DNA of 64,000 nt from Rhynochetos jubatus (Eukaryota > Chordata > Aves > Eurypygiformes > Rhynochetidae), in NCBI GenBank assembly GCA_027574665.1, contig CM050652.1:37839631-37903630 (forward strand). The letters run 5' to 3'. Below the pieces are notes generated by a model. It did no database searches. It was given only the letters and a program-made list of their open reading frames with translations, and was not told the DNA's origin. Shown here in pieces: positions 9,023-24,000 of this stretch. The position numbers and the translations under genes were made by a program. Numbering within the stretch: the first letter of the stretch is position 1; each line of letters begins with the position of its first letter.

Positions 9023-12000
9023 CTGCCAAATAAAGCCAGATAGTAGGTGTCACTTACGCGTAGGAGGCGTGCGGGCTACATGCACGTGTGTCCTGCTGGC
9101 TCAGCAGGAGCTCAAGCCCTAGTGTGTCCCCAAGGAAGGGGTGAGAAAGGGGTGAGGGTGCCAGGAAATAGTGCCTGCGCCTTTGGACTAGCCAGAGCAC
9201 CTGGAAAGCTCTCCACGTCCAGGTGTCTCTTCTCCCGAGGACCAGGCTTGGGGTGGCATCCAGCCAGGCACCTGCCCCATGTCACATTTGGGCTGCAGCC
9301 CTCTGTGGCAGCTCCACACGGTTAGACTTTAACTTAGGGTGAGGGAAGGAAACTCTGCTCTGTGCTGTAGATGATACTTTTTGGAGAATCCTTTGGGCAA
9401 AACCAACCACGGTGAAAAAGCTACTCGTGCAAGCAGAGTGTGACAGTTTCAAAAAGTGTTGGGATGATTCAGATGGCCAATCTCACACGTCTGGGGCACA
9501 ACAGTGTGTCTGAAAGTCCCGCCTGTTCCTGGTACTCCTCTCCTGCCCAGCCTCTGTGGTTTGTGAGAACAACTATTGCTTCGTCTGGCAGGCAGTTCGG
9601 CACACATCACTGACTCAGTCCGCCCAGACGACAAGTCAAACGGGCCCAGTTACCTGCCCTAACGGCAAGGATTGCAAAGGGACTTGGGCCAAATCTGAGG
9701 CGATGAGCACAGGGAGGTGACGCTATCCCAGAGGGACAGAGGAACTTCATCCAGCATTTGTGAAGATGTCGGCTTGAAGGGGCTGGAGAAGAATTTGGGC
9801 ACAATCAAGTTTTATGTGTTTGCTTTGGACTTGGATGAATCTTTAGACCTTGTTTTGGAAATCTGCATGAGAACTACCTACTTATTTTTTTAGAGAGATG
9901 AACAGAGAAACAGGTCAGGGGAGAAAAGAATAAAAAAGCCAACACACCAGAGCTTTTTGTATTTCACAGGGGCTAACATGGAGCTATTTTCATTCACTCC
10001 TTCCTTCATTTTTCATCTTCTTACTAAAAAATTGTTTGCAGGCTTAATAAGGTTTCTTCACTTTTTTTCCTCTAGCAATTGCAGTAAAATAAATTATATT
10101 CTATGGGGTTTTATTCTTTACTTTTTTTACTTTCTTCTTTTGGCCATTTTGTAGTTTTTCTAGAAAGAAAGAAATTCTGGAAAGTCTATGTGTGATAAAA
10201 GAGACTCATATAAACCTTTGGTTTCTGTGCTCTTTGTTCTAGAATGCATGCAAAAATGGAAAAATAAGAGGAAGGAAAATGAGAAAGCACCAATTTCCAG
10301 GCCAAATGAAGCAAAAAGCTAAGCACAGTTTATTTTGATAAAGGCTGGAAAATTTTGGAAAAATTGAAAATTTCTTGAGGCAAGTTTTAAGGTTAAAAAA
10401 ATGGCTACTATAAAGTTTTTAAAAAGATTTTCAGATAAAAATGTCTACTTGCCCTGGTATTTGTTCAGGCACGGTGGTATTTAGACCTCCTGACCTGTTC
10501 TATATTACGTGATTTCACAAGTGTTTAAACTCAAACCAGTTCTGAGCTGACTGGCCTATCCCTGGTTTCTCATATAGGTCTGACAACATCAGGCAATCTT
10601 ATGTCAACGTTTCTTTATAAAAATGGTTGTTGTGTTGATCTCTGCAAATAACTCCTCTTTATCCCTTCACAAGATCTGATTGCTCCAACTTCCACACCTA
10701 GTTTATTAGTCAATGAAAAGTCATACGCGTAAGATCATTTCTTGTTTATCTTCAGAAAAATATGGACTGATTTTAGCCATCATCTTGTAACTAAACAAGC
10801 AAAGAAAGGGTTGTTTCACTAACTGGGGGATGTATGAAGAAGCTGTAGCAAATAAAGAACTATTCAGAAAAAACAGGCACTGTCTTCAGATGCCATCCTG
10901 TGCTCAGAGAACGTCAAGAAACCCTCCCTGCAAACGTACTCTATTTATTAATTACACAATTTAAGCTATGGGTGCACAATTGGCATGATCACAGGGACTG
11001 GAGACATCATCCCACCAACACCAGCCTGGCCGTTCCATCCCAACATCATTTCCCACCTCCACCTTCCCCGTGCATGGTATTGTCACAGCCTGCAGCCCTG
11101 TGCTGACTGCCCGTCAGTCAGCATGGGCTGTCGGGGTGCTGATGTTTTGGATGGCATCAAGGACCCTTCGTGCCACTCACCCCATTTCAATAGTCGATCC
11201 AAGGAAGGAAGGAATACAGTAATCAGCAGCTGCTTTTGTGTAGGGCGGCCGGGCTGAGGAATCGTTCCAGTAAATATCCTTCTCTATCCTTGGTAAGTTC
11301 ATGTGCATCTCGTCCACCGCCAGAAGCGAGACCTTAGATTTTTGTGGTACAAATCACGTCACTTTCAATGCAGTACAGCATACGACAATCTGCTTTGTAC
11401 TCCCTGGGTCAGCATTCCTTTCAGAAACCCTTTAAAAAGTAAGCTGCGTGTGCTGGCCTGGGCACCGTGAAGACGCTCGATATTATAAAATATGCCCCCT
11501 AATACCCTCCTATGCCCCTGAAAGCATAAACTTTATTATAACTTGCATCTTCTACACTGCAGAGATATTTGTGTCAGATACTGAAGCTCTTTCCTCACGC
11601 ATGATGTAGTTAAATGGACATACGAGGCTCCTGTGCTGACCACAGATGCTGCTGCGGGCGGCAGCGTCGCAACATGAATCGTGGTATGGGCTCTGCTTAT
11701 TAGTTCAGGGACCTGCTTGGTCTTTTTGATGTCTTTATTACTTTTTTTTTTTTCTAAAGATTCATAATCTCTGGACATTCAAATGAGTAAAACGTGTTCT
11801 CATCTCTGTGGGAATAGATGGCTTTTGGATTTTGCAGGATTGACCTACATTGAGGGTTTTTCCAGGCATAAAGTAAGCTTATAGTTGGAGGTCAGCTGTT
11901 TGCATGTTTAGTCAGGCATCAAGAAATGCCAAATACCTAAATCAGGAAGCATCAGCTTGTAAAAATAAAATCTGTGGATCACAGTCGTAGATGTTCCTTC

Positions 12001-15000
12001 AGGGAAAGAATCACTTGTTGCCCTTAATTTGTACCACAATATACAAAATAGGTTAAATGTAGTGATAATATATGGTACGGTAAAGCTGCAAGAAGAAATA
12101 ACAACAGCAACCTGTAAATTTCTATCGATGCACCAGTTAGTTTCAAAATCATCATCATCTTCTCCAAATGGATTAATAAGTTGTTCAGCAACCTGAAGGG
12201 AAAATGAGACAGTGAATAGAGGTTGGCATGCCCTGTCAGGACCGCTGCTGCAGAGAAAATAGGATCTGATTTTCCTCTCTCTCCCTGCCTGTCACTTGCA
12301 ATCACAGCGTGAGCTTCCCTACGATGGCTTTGCCAGCCTAGCGAAGGAACAGCTTGCTTTCCCCGTAGTTTCATACCTCTGTGCCTCGTTGGTGCCGTCA
12401 TGATTGCCAGCACTGGCCTGCTGGGAATTGAGACGTGTCTGGGCCATGATAATTGCCACATGAGATAGTCCTTACCTTTCCTTACTGTTACCTTGGGCTG
12501 ATTTAAATGAATGGTTTAGCAGCTAGAGGCTCTTCTGTTGCATTACGGTCTACAATACTCCACCATCGGGTCAGTATTCCTGAGCCCTGTAACTGAACCC
12601 TGCCGGAAGGCGTACTGCTTGTCTGTCCAGCTCAGCCCTCAGCCCCTGCTTCTTTATCGGGGGTGGTGCTGATGGCATCCCTCTGAAGCTGTTCAGGAAA
12701 AGCAGCCCACCAAAGGACTTGACTGAAGTGGATGCCGTGCATCATGTTAGCTGAAGCCAAGAGACAGGATCTGAGATTGTTCTTTAATTCAGCCTGCTGA
12801 TTTGGGTTTCTGTGCATGGGGTGATTAAAATTACAGGAGAGAAGCCCATCCTGTGGAGAGACAACTAAACAGTGAGCTCAGGCACCTTTGTGATGAGGGG
12901 CCTTAGTCTGTTGGGGCTCGGAAAGAAAACCTCTCCGGCTGCCTTATCCAGTGTCGTGGCCCCTCCTTGCCAAAGGAATAAATAAATGAATGGAAAAACA
13001 AACAGAGGCTGCCGCCCTCCATCCCCATGATCACCCAATTACATTAAAGGAAGAAAATTCATAGCTGCTGGGGGAGAGAAAAAAGTTGAAAGAGGAAAAT
13101 ATTAAAAAAAAAAAAAAAGAAAAATGTTTAGGAGATGCAGACTGCTTCTCTGTTTCTCAGTTCCTTGGTGCACTAATGTTAAATATCCTCTCTCCTTCAT
13201 GCTCTTCTCCTTCCGTTTGTCTTTTTAAGCCGTGGTTTTGAAGCCGATCACGTTGTAGCTGACCCTCCCAAGCCTTCCTGGTGGTCACTGGTGCCGTGCA
13301 CAGCAGCAGTGGCCAGGTCCTTGGTGTGACGTGGATATGGGTGAAGTGACTGTGTAATTAAACAGCCCTGCTCATGAACCTCGCTATGGATGGCGATGAT
13401 CTGAATACCTTACGATAGTAAGGCTGTCACTCCCTGGATGTTTATTCCTATGTGCCTCTAGGTTGTACCAGTGGGTAAGCACTTGCTGAGTCTCCTGGGC
13501 TGGCACTTCCCAGGCCAGCGGAGGAAGACAACAAATGAAGTGCTGAGCAGACTAACATGACACAAACACCGTAAGGCAGGAGGAACGAGAAGCAGACAGG
13601 GGACACCTCTGCTCACGCTCCTTGGCCTGGCCCGTGGGATTAAATTGTGTGTACAGCTATGGAAGTGCTGCAATAGGAATGAACCAGAACGCAGACTGCC
13701 TTGCAGCTCTCCAGGAAAGACACTGGATCATCTTGGTGTAACCTAGGGGATCACCATCCACAAGTCCACTGCAAAACCTGCCACATGACCTATAAAAAGT
13801 GAGCAGGACCGGGACAGATGGAACAGTAGCGGTGGCCTTTTTGCTTGGCTGACCTGGTCCTGGCATGTGAGACACAACTTTATTCTCCAGAAAGGAATGC
13901 AATGCTGGACAACTAAGCCCTGGATTTGGATGATACGTCTATCCCTGTAATGGAAATGGGGATTTAGCAGTGTCTCACGTGATAGGAAACTTTGCCCCTG
14001 TATTGTAGGCATAACAAACCAGGCCTGAGGCCAAGGAATGAGCTCAGTTTAGCCATCGTTTCTGAGGAATTGCCAACTTACTGGAAGTCAATAGCTCGTG
14101 GGCCTTTCTGCAGCCTGGCAGCCAAAGACCAAAGCACTCAGCAGGAAGCTGGCTGTAACCTTCAAGACAGAAATATCCTGACTCAGGAGCACTGCAGGTT
14201 TGGACAAACCTCCCGTCTGAGGGAGCACTGCTGGTACTAAATTTTCTTCTTAAAACTGCATCTCCTCCCTTTCATTTTCTTATGCAGAAGATTTTTCAGT
14301 TACAATAGCATCTTGTACCTGCTATAGCCAGGAGTTGGCTGGAAGCCCTGAGCCTAACTGGAAGAGATACGACTGACAGCCTTGGGTGCCAATGAAGGGA
14401 AAACCATTCCCCCCTTTGGGACCACCAGTAGGGCAGTCAAGAGGGACATCTTACAGCTTTGTAACTGGCTAGTAAAACCCTGGAAGACATTGCCTAAAGC
14501 CTTACATAAACCATGATGTATTTGCAACTTTGAAGAACCTCCCCCCCGTGTTGCAGCCACGTGCATACACTGATGTGGCTAATGAATACAAACACAGGCA
14601 CCAGAAACACATGGAGGCTGAGGGTGCCAATACCTCTAAAAACAAACAGAAAAGTAGCAGCAAAAGAGAGCCCACCTGTGGCGTTTGATCTTCACTGTAC
14701 TGCCTGAGTTAAAAGACAGGGGTCCAAAGAGGTAAACACATTTTTGACAACTTACCTTTAAAAAGAAAAAAAAGTGTTTCTTTAAAAGTTAGGGCTTCAG
14801 GGCCTGTGGGTATCTCACCAGCTATTAAATGTATACCATCATTAACCTGGTGGTGTAACTGAATTGACACCAAAGAGGTATGTTAGGAACAGAGGAGCTG
14901 ACCCCATGTACCACGTTCCCACCCTAAGTGGGTTTCTCCAGGAGCCACGCGTTTCCCCAGCATGCCAGCCTCCCCTCCTCTCGTTCCCTCGCTCCCCTCC

Positions 15001-18000
15001 AAGCTGACCCCTATGCTGCAAACACCTTTCCCCCCACCTCGCCTCGTTTTGCTAGAACACAGACTAGAGGAGCTTGCCCTGCAGGCACTTTACTGTCCCT
15101 TGTGATCCACCAGCTCCGTGTGCTGCCTTTTCTACTCTGCTGTTCAGAGCTGGCTGTGGAAAGGGGCCTCTAAAACTGGCCAATTTTGTGCGATTTTATA
15201 TCCTAACAGAAAAGTTAGCTCTGAGTTTCTAGCCATGATTAACAATCCCCCAAAAAAATCTTAATGCACATAAACCCTAATGTACCCATTTGCTTTTTAT
15301 TTGAAACTTTTTTCCAGTTCGTGTGCCTCGATACCCAGTGCAGAGGAGAGAATCACCATGAGGTACATGGCTTAATTACTCAACTCTCAGATCGATGGTG
15401 ATACGTTAGCTGAGCAGGCATCAATGGGCTGATGGGTAGCATCCAATCTCTTCTATAACTCTTCTTTTTAATGAATGTTTTTATGCAGTAGGGCTCCAGC
15501 CAATATTGGCTGTCACTGTTTGATAGCCCTCTGGAACTGGAGACCTTTAATTGCCTCATCTGATGGAGTTAACAGCAGATACTAATGGCTGGCTTTGATC
15601 ATAAGAAGAAAGTATGATTCAGTCCCTTTCAGCCCATGCCAGTTCTGCAGCAGTATTTCCCCATCACACAGTGGAGTGGAAGAAGTTGGGGGGTTTGGAG
15701 TTTTTTTAATCTTTGCCATTTTATAGTGCAAGTCCTGGGACCAGATTTTGATGGAGTAATGCTTCCTTCAGGAGTTGTGGCTGCACTGGTCCTACTAAAA
15801 TGGACTCTTTCAGGTTTCGAACCATTTCTTACAGTAAGATCTGTCTAGTGGAATTAAAAATGTATTGAATGATGTTCATTTATGACCACAGCACGTTTTG
15901 GGCTGAATTGAGCTTTGGTGTAACTCCATTAATCTTGGTGATTTTACAGTGTGCCACAAATCTGACACCTTGACTTCAGCTCTGACATCTTCAACAGCTC
16001 CCCAGGGAGGTTCCCCAAGACCTTTCCAGAAAGCTAGTTTACCTTGAGCCATCCTGCGTAGAAGAAGAACTGTAACAGTGTGAAGATTGGAATGTAAAGA
16101 TCTAAGTCATGCCCCTGATACCCTTGGTCAGTATCCAGAAATTGGCGCCCTATCAGGCAGGCAAAGAAAAAAGTATAGACTGCAAGAGTAACAACCTGCA
16201 AAGAACAAAACTTCATTGAAATCATGCAATAATACAATCATCTTAGGCAAAAGGCAGCACATACCCAAAGGCCTCTGACTGCCTTTTGCCATACAATTTA
16301 CGAATCTGTGGGAAGGTATTGCAAATAGAGTGGCCACAGGAATAATTATGGCCAGGAAGATGACCCAGGAAACAGATAAAGCATTTCAGTGCTTCCCTCC
16401 CCTCTCCCGAATTATGCAAAGCCTTCAAAACATCTCTGCATTAAATATGGCTTATACTGTTAGCCAGCCCCCGTGATCCCGTGGGAGTCAACAAGTGCTC
16501 AACAGCTCGGAGACTCTGGCTGAGTCTGTGGATGTTTTGCACCAAGTTCCCCTTTTACGGAAATTGTGTTCTGAATTTTGTAAAGGGCAATAGCTCGGTA
16601 CCTGGGTGTAGACCAGTGGAATTCCAACCCAGTCATAACCAAACAAAAGACTACACCAAGACCGGTACTTATTCATCTCCTAAAAGGGAAAACAAGCAAA
16701 CAAAAATTGCATGGGGTTCAATTCTAAATTATTATTATTTTGTTACAGCTCATATTTACACATATGAAAGAACAGAGAGATATGAAAGTGTGGTCCATGT
16801 AAATTGATACCATAACTATATCCAGCACCCCATTGTCACGTTTGAATATGCACTTATTTTATGGAGTTGGAATGTTTAGCATATTATGTATTTCTTCACA
16901 AACGGTCTTTTGTTTCTATCTTACCCACAGTCCAGTGATACATGAAAGAGAATACATTATATCACATAAAGGGTGTCTGACCACTGAATGAAATATTCAG
17001 GGAGATTATCTTGCCTGAAACTGATATTAAAATCTTCAAAATGTCAAATTATTCTCATTTTTTCCCCTGGAACAATGAAAAAAGTATGAATTTACAGTGA
17101 CGTTACGATAATCTTTTACTCATCGATTTGTTGCTTCAGCGAATACCTCCTTAGTCATATAAATACAATCCCAGCGGCCTGCTGCTTTGTGCGCTTGGGC
17201 GTACATCAGTACACAGAGAAAAGTTGTTTAAATCCTGGTCTTACTCAGACGACACTGAAGAGCTCTGTGCACACTGCATCAAATTATGTAAGTGAAAAGC
17301 TGCCACATGGCAATTTCAGATTAGTTTTCTGGAGATTTACTTTTTCTACTTACGTTCATCAGTGCCTGCAGATCTACGCTGTCTCGAATTCTTCCCTCTT
17401 TTCGTGCCTTCGATGCCAGGTTTCCAAACCAGACAAATGGAACCCAGTATTTCAGGTGGGGAGACTTAAGGTCATCAAAAATTTTTCTTTCATATCTTGT
17501 CATAAAACCTGTTTACCCAAAAAAACCCCACAACCAAACGTCATTAATTCTGTGCTTTCAGTGCTACTGATATTATAAATTTTGAATGTGTTTGGATCTG
17601 TTTATGTGCTATTTGCATAGAATTATGCAAAACAGTATTTATAATTCTATCTAGTAGCGTCCTCTTTTTTTTTGCCAGATCTTGTTTGAAAAAACTTCTT
17701 TTTGCAATAACTACCTACACAAAATCCCTCTTGATCAACATCTGCAATAATTTGCTGTTACTGTGTTCTCGTATCTGATGACTGCCATAGAGTAGATACA
17801 TTGAATTGTACAGATTACCCTTCAATTTCATATTCTACTTTCAGAAAAATAAGGAACTGGATATATCACTCAAGAAACTATCACTTTTCAGCCATAATGG
17901 CTTTTAGCAGCATTTCAACATATGTTACAAGGGCAGTTACGCGACCTTCTGATTCTCATAATTTGGTAAATCTGCACAGCAGTGAGCAAGCTCCAGAGGA

Positions 18001-21000
18001 TACAAGTGCAAGCATGAAACAGAGCTCAACAGAGAGCGTGCCTTCTGCCAGCAAAATACTTCCCTGCCAGATTGTGTTTCATGTTTTCTTTGGGGTTACA
18101 AAGGCGTGCAAAGAGATGGAAAAGGAATCATGCACAGAACTCCTGCTGCTAGTGGGACACCGGGCCAGATGACGTGCTGTGGGGCTGCAGGCTGAAGCTG
18201 ATCTCTGCCTGGCAATTTGCCTTGCCGGGGTGCTGGGAAGGTATTAAGTTTCCTGCAGAGTTCTCCTGGCTTTGTCCAAGGTCAGAAAGCAGGGAAGCCA
18301 GGGCTGTGTGGCATAAAACCTGAACCAGAGCAGCTCGCTGTTTTTCGGGGCAACACCTCCACCTCTTTGGGCTTTATGGGTAAGAAAGCTCTGCTCTGAT
18401 CTGCTCTACTGTCCTCCTTCCACCCAGCCTTTGAGAAAAACAACCTCAGAAAATTAATGAAGCGGAACTTTACATTTTCCTTAGTCCAAAACCTGCATTT
18501 TCTGGGAATAGAACAATCTTCAGGTTGAAGGGATCTTAGTTTTTGCTCAGGTGTGTGTCACCTACCAGGGTTGGGCATAAGGTTTCTTTTATTGTGTTGA
18601 CATTAGGTCCAAAACAGGACAAAGATAGTAACGTGACAGCCCCAAAATAAGTGGCTCAGCCAATTAATTACAAGTTTGAGTGCTGAAAACTCAGTAAGGG
18701 CATTAAGAATAGACAGGAATCTTTTTCTAGTTTCCAACTAGTAACTAAGAATTGGCTCATTGTTATTAACATTGCTAATGATACATGAAGTGGCAAAAAA
18801 TATACACAAACTCTGTTGTCTTTAGTGTAAAAATGTGAATAAGGTATGAGGAAATATGTTAAACAAGGTGACCTTCTCAAATATTCTGTTGTTGAGGAAA
18901 ATGCCACTATTGTACAGTTGCAACAAGTCAACACAGGAGGTATGAAATACTGCAACTGCTGAGAAGCAACACAAAGACAGGACAGAAAATTCTGTGGAAG
19001 CGGGAGTGTTCAGCAGCAAGACACAGTACTCCTGCAGTGTCCTGGAATTAGAGAACAGAATAAGATACAGCTTTTAACAGGTGCCTGGGCAATTTGTAGC
19101 CAGATCTCGTAATCAACGGCACAGAAATAATCATGCAACCAGACAAATTGACCTGCTAGTCATGACTCCTGACTCCTGAAAGTCAGTCTTTCAGGCTGCA
19201 TTTGATTTTTGGCTGGTCAGCCTGCTCATTATGGGACAGGAAAGATGTTCTTATCAGGCAGAAACAGACAGACAGAATATCAGAAAATTGACAGTCTGGA
19301 GTAAACACTGGATGCAAGTCACTTGAGAGTCTCTGGGAAGTCATTATCTGGAATGACACAGCCTGAGGGAGGCATGAAGAAAGCCAAAGCTCCAAGGATC
19401 CAGTTCTCCCCTGAAACTGGGTACCTTTTTCTTCAGAAAAGCTCAACAAAGCCTTGTTCTTTTAACAATAACACCTAAATTGTCATTATTTTTAAAGTTA
19501 AGGTGTTTGTGTTTATATTTCTTAAATATTCTCTTTGATCAATATTAGTAATGCCTCGTATTCCTATCGCAGACAAACAATTGTGGAATGCTTTTACTGC
19601 AGGTGAAGGTTAGGGCAATGCAAACAATATGCTGTTCCGAATGGCTTGCTGTTATTACAGCGGTAAAGAAACACTTCCTGTTCCATCAAATACAGGGGAG
19701 GATATCAAACCTCAGTTATTAAAATTAAATGGCTTCTAAATATGGTCATATTATTTTTATTCAAGGGTATTTAAAGAATTAACTGAGGAACTCTCTAAGC
19801 AAGAACACTGGTTTTGACAAGCACTGACTAACTGCAGCAGCTCCAGAAAACGGGAAATATTTGGCAAATACTGTGCCAAGATCTTGAAAATTATAATCAA
19901 AGGAATGGTAGAACACTGGATCCTTGCAAAAGCATGAAGAGCTGGACACGGGCTGCAATCAATAAAGAATCAGAGGACACTAATGTAACAGTGTCAGCCA
20001 AAGTGATCTTACGGGCAAATTATTGATGACAACACAAGCCTAGCTGGAAAAAGTCACTCATGTTTTCCCTCAAGTGATTCAAAGAGTATTCAGTTCTCTC
20101 ATCCAAACTGAATGGTTTGAGACAAGACTGGTTCAGGGTACCCACACCAAATACTTTGAAAGCTAGTGGTTAGAGAAGAAAGAACTGAAAAGCAGTCATC
20201 TCCCATATCTCCAGGGTGTGCTAACCACGGTCAAGTCGATTAAAGTTTTTTATTTCTGCTGCTGTGTTCTGTGGGAAAGAACTAATTTAGGTACTTGATT
20301 CCAGTAGAGGGTTTGGGATGGTGAACTTTAGCCATCCATAGGTATTCATGTCACTGGGTTCACACCTCATGTTTCTCTTCAGCATTTCCTGTCAGCTGTT
20401 TTGGGCTGCTCTCTGCCCAGCTGCTGACTCATTACTCATGTTTTTTAAGACTCATGCTCTTGAGCACCCAACTTCCCTCTTGCATCTTGCAGCCAATAGG
20501 ATGGGTTAGCTCAGGACTGCTGCCAGGCATTTGATGCTCACGGCATGTGTGCTGAAGCACATAGTCAGCATCATAGAATCACAGAGTTTTAGGTTGGAAA
20601 AGGCCTTTAAGTCCAACCATTAACCTAGCACTGCCAAGTCCAGCACTAAACCATGCCCAGGAAGCACCTCATCTACATGTCTTTAAACTCCTCCAGTGAT
20701 GGTGACTCATTCCCTGGGCAGCTTGTTCCAGTGCATGACAACCCTTCTGGGGAAGAAATATTTTCTAATATACAATCTAAGCCTCCCCTGGCACATCTTG
20801 AGACAATTTCCTCTTGTCCTATCACTTGTTACTTGGGAGAAGAGACTGAGATCTACCTCATTATAATGCCTTTCAGGAAGTTGAAGAGAGTGATAAGGTC
20901 TCCCCTGAGCCTCCTCTTCTCCAGACTAATCAATCCCAGTTCCCTCAGCTGCTCCTCACAGGATTTGTGCCCCAGACCCTTCCCCAGCTCCGTTGCCCTT

Positions 21001-24000
21001 CTCTGGACACGCTCCAGCACCTCAGTGTCTTTCTTGCAGTGAGGGGCCCAGAACTGAACACAGGATTTGAGGTGCGGCCTCACCAGTGCCCAGTACAGGG
21101 GGACAATCCCTGCCCTAGTCCTGCTGGGCACACTGTTCCTGATGCAGGCCAGGATGCCACTGGCCTTCTTGGCCACCTGGGCACACTGCTGGCTCCTATT
21201 CAGCCGGCTGTGGACCAACACCCCCAGGTCCTTTTCCGCCAGGCAGCTTTCCAGCCGCTCGTCCTCAGGCCTGTAGTGTTGCAGGGGGTTGGTTTGACCC
21301 AACAGCAGGACCCAGCACTTGGCCCTGTTGAACTTCATGCAATAACGTCATGAATCTACATGCATCTAGTGCCCACAGCTCCATAAGGAATGCTAAAAAA
21401 TGAAAAAGAGTTTAGAAAAGATTTAGGAGGAAGCACTGAAGGCCATACCTTGCAGCAAGGGACTACAGAAGGTGAAGCTAAGTTTTTTCAAGCCTTTATG
21501 CACCCTGCTATTTGAGAGAAAATGGTGTTTTCATCTAAACAGAAAAAGAGTAACCCATTACAAAATGCAGTGACTAGAAGATGACTCTCTGCAAGTCCAG
21601 ACAGAGAATAAAATTTCACTTTTCAACGACGAGTTCACCATCGTGAATGTCAGTTCACCTAGGACGTGGTGTAGTCTCCATTATCCTCAGCTGAATTTTA
21701 AATCAGGGCGGGTTATATTCCTAGAAGGTACTATGTAGCTCAGTCAGAAACTGCAACATGCTAAGGATGTTGTGAGTAAGCTTTTATGCCTTGTGTCATG
21801 GATGAGTCAAATGAGATTATCATAATACTGTTCCCAGATTTAAAACCTATGAATTTAGGCAGTTCATTTGCTGCAAAGGGAAACGTGTAGCAATAGTCAC
21901 GCTGTGGTAGTGCTTGATGTGATAGCAAAATGCAAAATGGGCACAATTTTTTTCAATGATGACTGCGCTGTAAATATCAGATTCTGCTGCTCACATTCAT
22001 ATTAAATGTTCCACTCCCATCCAGTCTGATATGTAATTCCATAGGGAGCTAGGGAGGGAGTAATTGCAGAGCACTCTCTTAATCACTGGATGTTAACAGG
22101 AGCAAAATATACCCTTAAATGCTCAGTACTGCCCCAACAAAAATTCTGTGGCACAATATACATTAAAACCTACAGAGTAAGTACTGAAATCTGCAGAGCT
22201 GACTACCCTGTCAATACTTAGTTATATAGTTTATAGTAGAATATTTTCCACTGTAACAAAAAACCCCCCAACTTGTTTTCCAGTCTACAATTTTTGTGCA
22301 ACACTGCGACATTTTGTCTAGTTCGGAACAGATTGTCTTTAGCAATAGGGAGGCAGAGCTGGATTAGCCTGCTGGAAATGTTGTAATTTTCCGGTGTGTA
22401 CTAGAAGCAGATTGCTGGGAAGAGTGACAGAAGCTTCTTTGACCTCTCACAGGCTCAGGTAAACAGTTTTGTTGAACAGCACAAGGAAGAAAACCTCAAC
22501 GTCCAACTGAATCCAACAGAAATTGGTTTTTCTCTGTAAGACCAGTGCATTCTGTATTTTGCCTGGATTTTTTTTTAATACCTAAAGCTTCTCACACATA
22601 TTTGAAATGTGCATGTGTATATACACACTGCATATTTTATCTTGCTACAAGTTTGCTTACTAATCTCTGCCAAAGGAATAATTTTAAGAAATGCAAGTCG
22701 TTCAGTAAAAACATGTCTGACTTCTCCTATTTGAAAACAGACCTTTGTGCTGGTGTCCTACCCCTGACACCAACCACTCCAATCAGAAGGCACACCATCA
22801 CACCTTGCCTTTAAATACTCAGGGGTCAATCCTTCGCTTACAAGCAAAATCTCATATGTTTGAACTCTTTCCTCGGCATCACACTCACTGTGTTATCAAA
22901 ACAAACAGAAAATAAAGACACACTGAATACTTAATATATTTATCCCTGAAAAACTAAGCTTAAGGTGAGGTTGTAAATGTAAAGAAAAGCCCCTTGGAAG
23001 TAGAGGTTCTTCAGAATATCACAACACTTAAAATGTGCTGTCTACTTAAAAGAAATTGAAATAAAGCTGTACTTGTGAAGTGCCTGCAGTCTCTGATACA
23101 TGAGACAAAGTTGTATTCCAGACATTGAGACAATGCCATGTCACAAGTCGCCATTCCTGCTGCATTGTCCTACAGCACAATTTACTTATTTTTCAGGCTT
23201 TGTAGAATATTGTAGCTGCTCCATATGCCCGTGCATTTGGGAGAGGCCTATTGCCTCCGTGACGTCTGAGAGGAGGTCCATGTAGGAGCCTCAAACTCAT
23301 TTGATTTCTACATGTAGCTAGATGAAGACTTTAAGAAGATTAAAGATGTATGCTTAAGTGCATGCCATTGAAGCCACTGACAAAAATGTGGTAGCTTTGA
23401 CATGGGTTAGTTTGAGGGACACGTGGGGCCAAAGAGGAAAGAAAAAATGAATCTGGTTCCTTTCTTCCCTGTACCCCCACCTCTGCGGGAAAGGAAAAAC
23501 ATTCTGGGGAGAAGGACTTGGCAATACCTGCTCCTACCACGTGGTCCATGGTGGGAAACCTTTTGTACACGGCTGTGCTCACGGAGCGAAAGATCAGCAG
23601 AGATGTTAAATTCACGTAACGCATGAGAGTCCTCCTCAACAAGCGCCCATACTCATCTCTGCCCTGGACGCAGCTAGAGATGAGGAACATCAGTCGATCT
23701 GGCCATGGCAAGTTGACAAACTGGTTCCACCAGCGATTCACCACCAATGTAACGTAGAAACCTGGGGTTAGAAGGAAAAAATCAGAAGTCTAGTGCCTAT
23801 CAGGATTTCTGTTTAGGTTACTCTGATTTAGTTTCTAAACTGTCTATTCATATCACTAAGCTGCTACATTTCCCAGAACAAATGCAGTAAGCTACGTAAA
23901 AAAACCCAGGATGCAAACAATGCTTATTATTTAACAGGCACTGCAACTTAATGGCCTGTTCCAGCTGAGTATCTCATACTCATGAACTTCCAAATTTCCT

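Noticed and set aside
12024..12461. Minus-strand frame of 145 codons overlapping the BEST3 calcium-clasp exon
   Set aside because: It is the wrong frame over the real exon. The correct frame reads [13 protein letters not shown] with splice sites.
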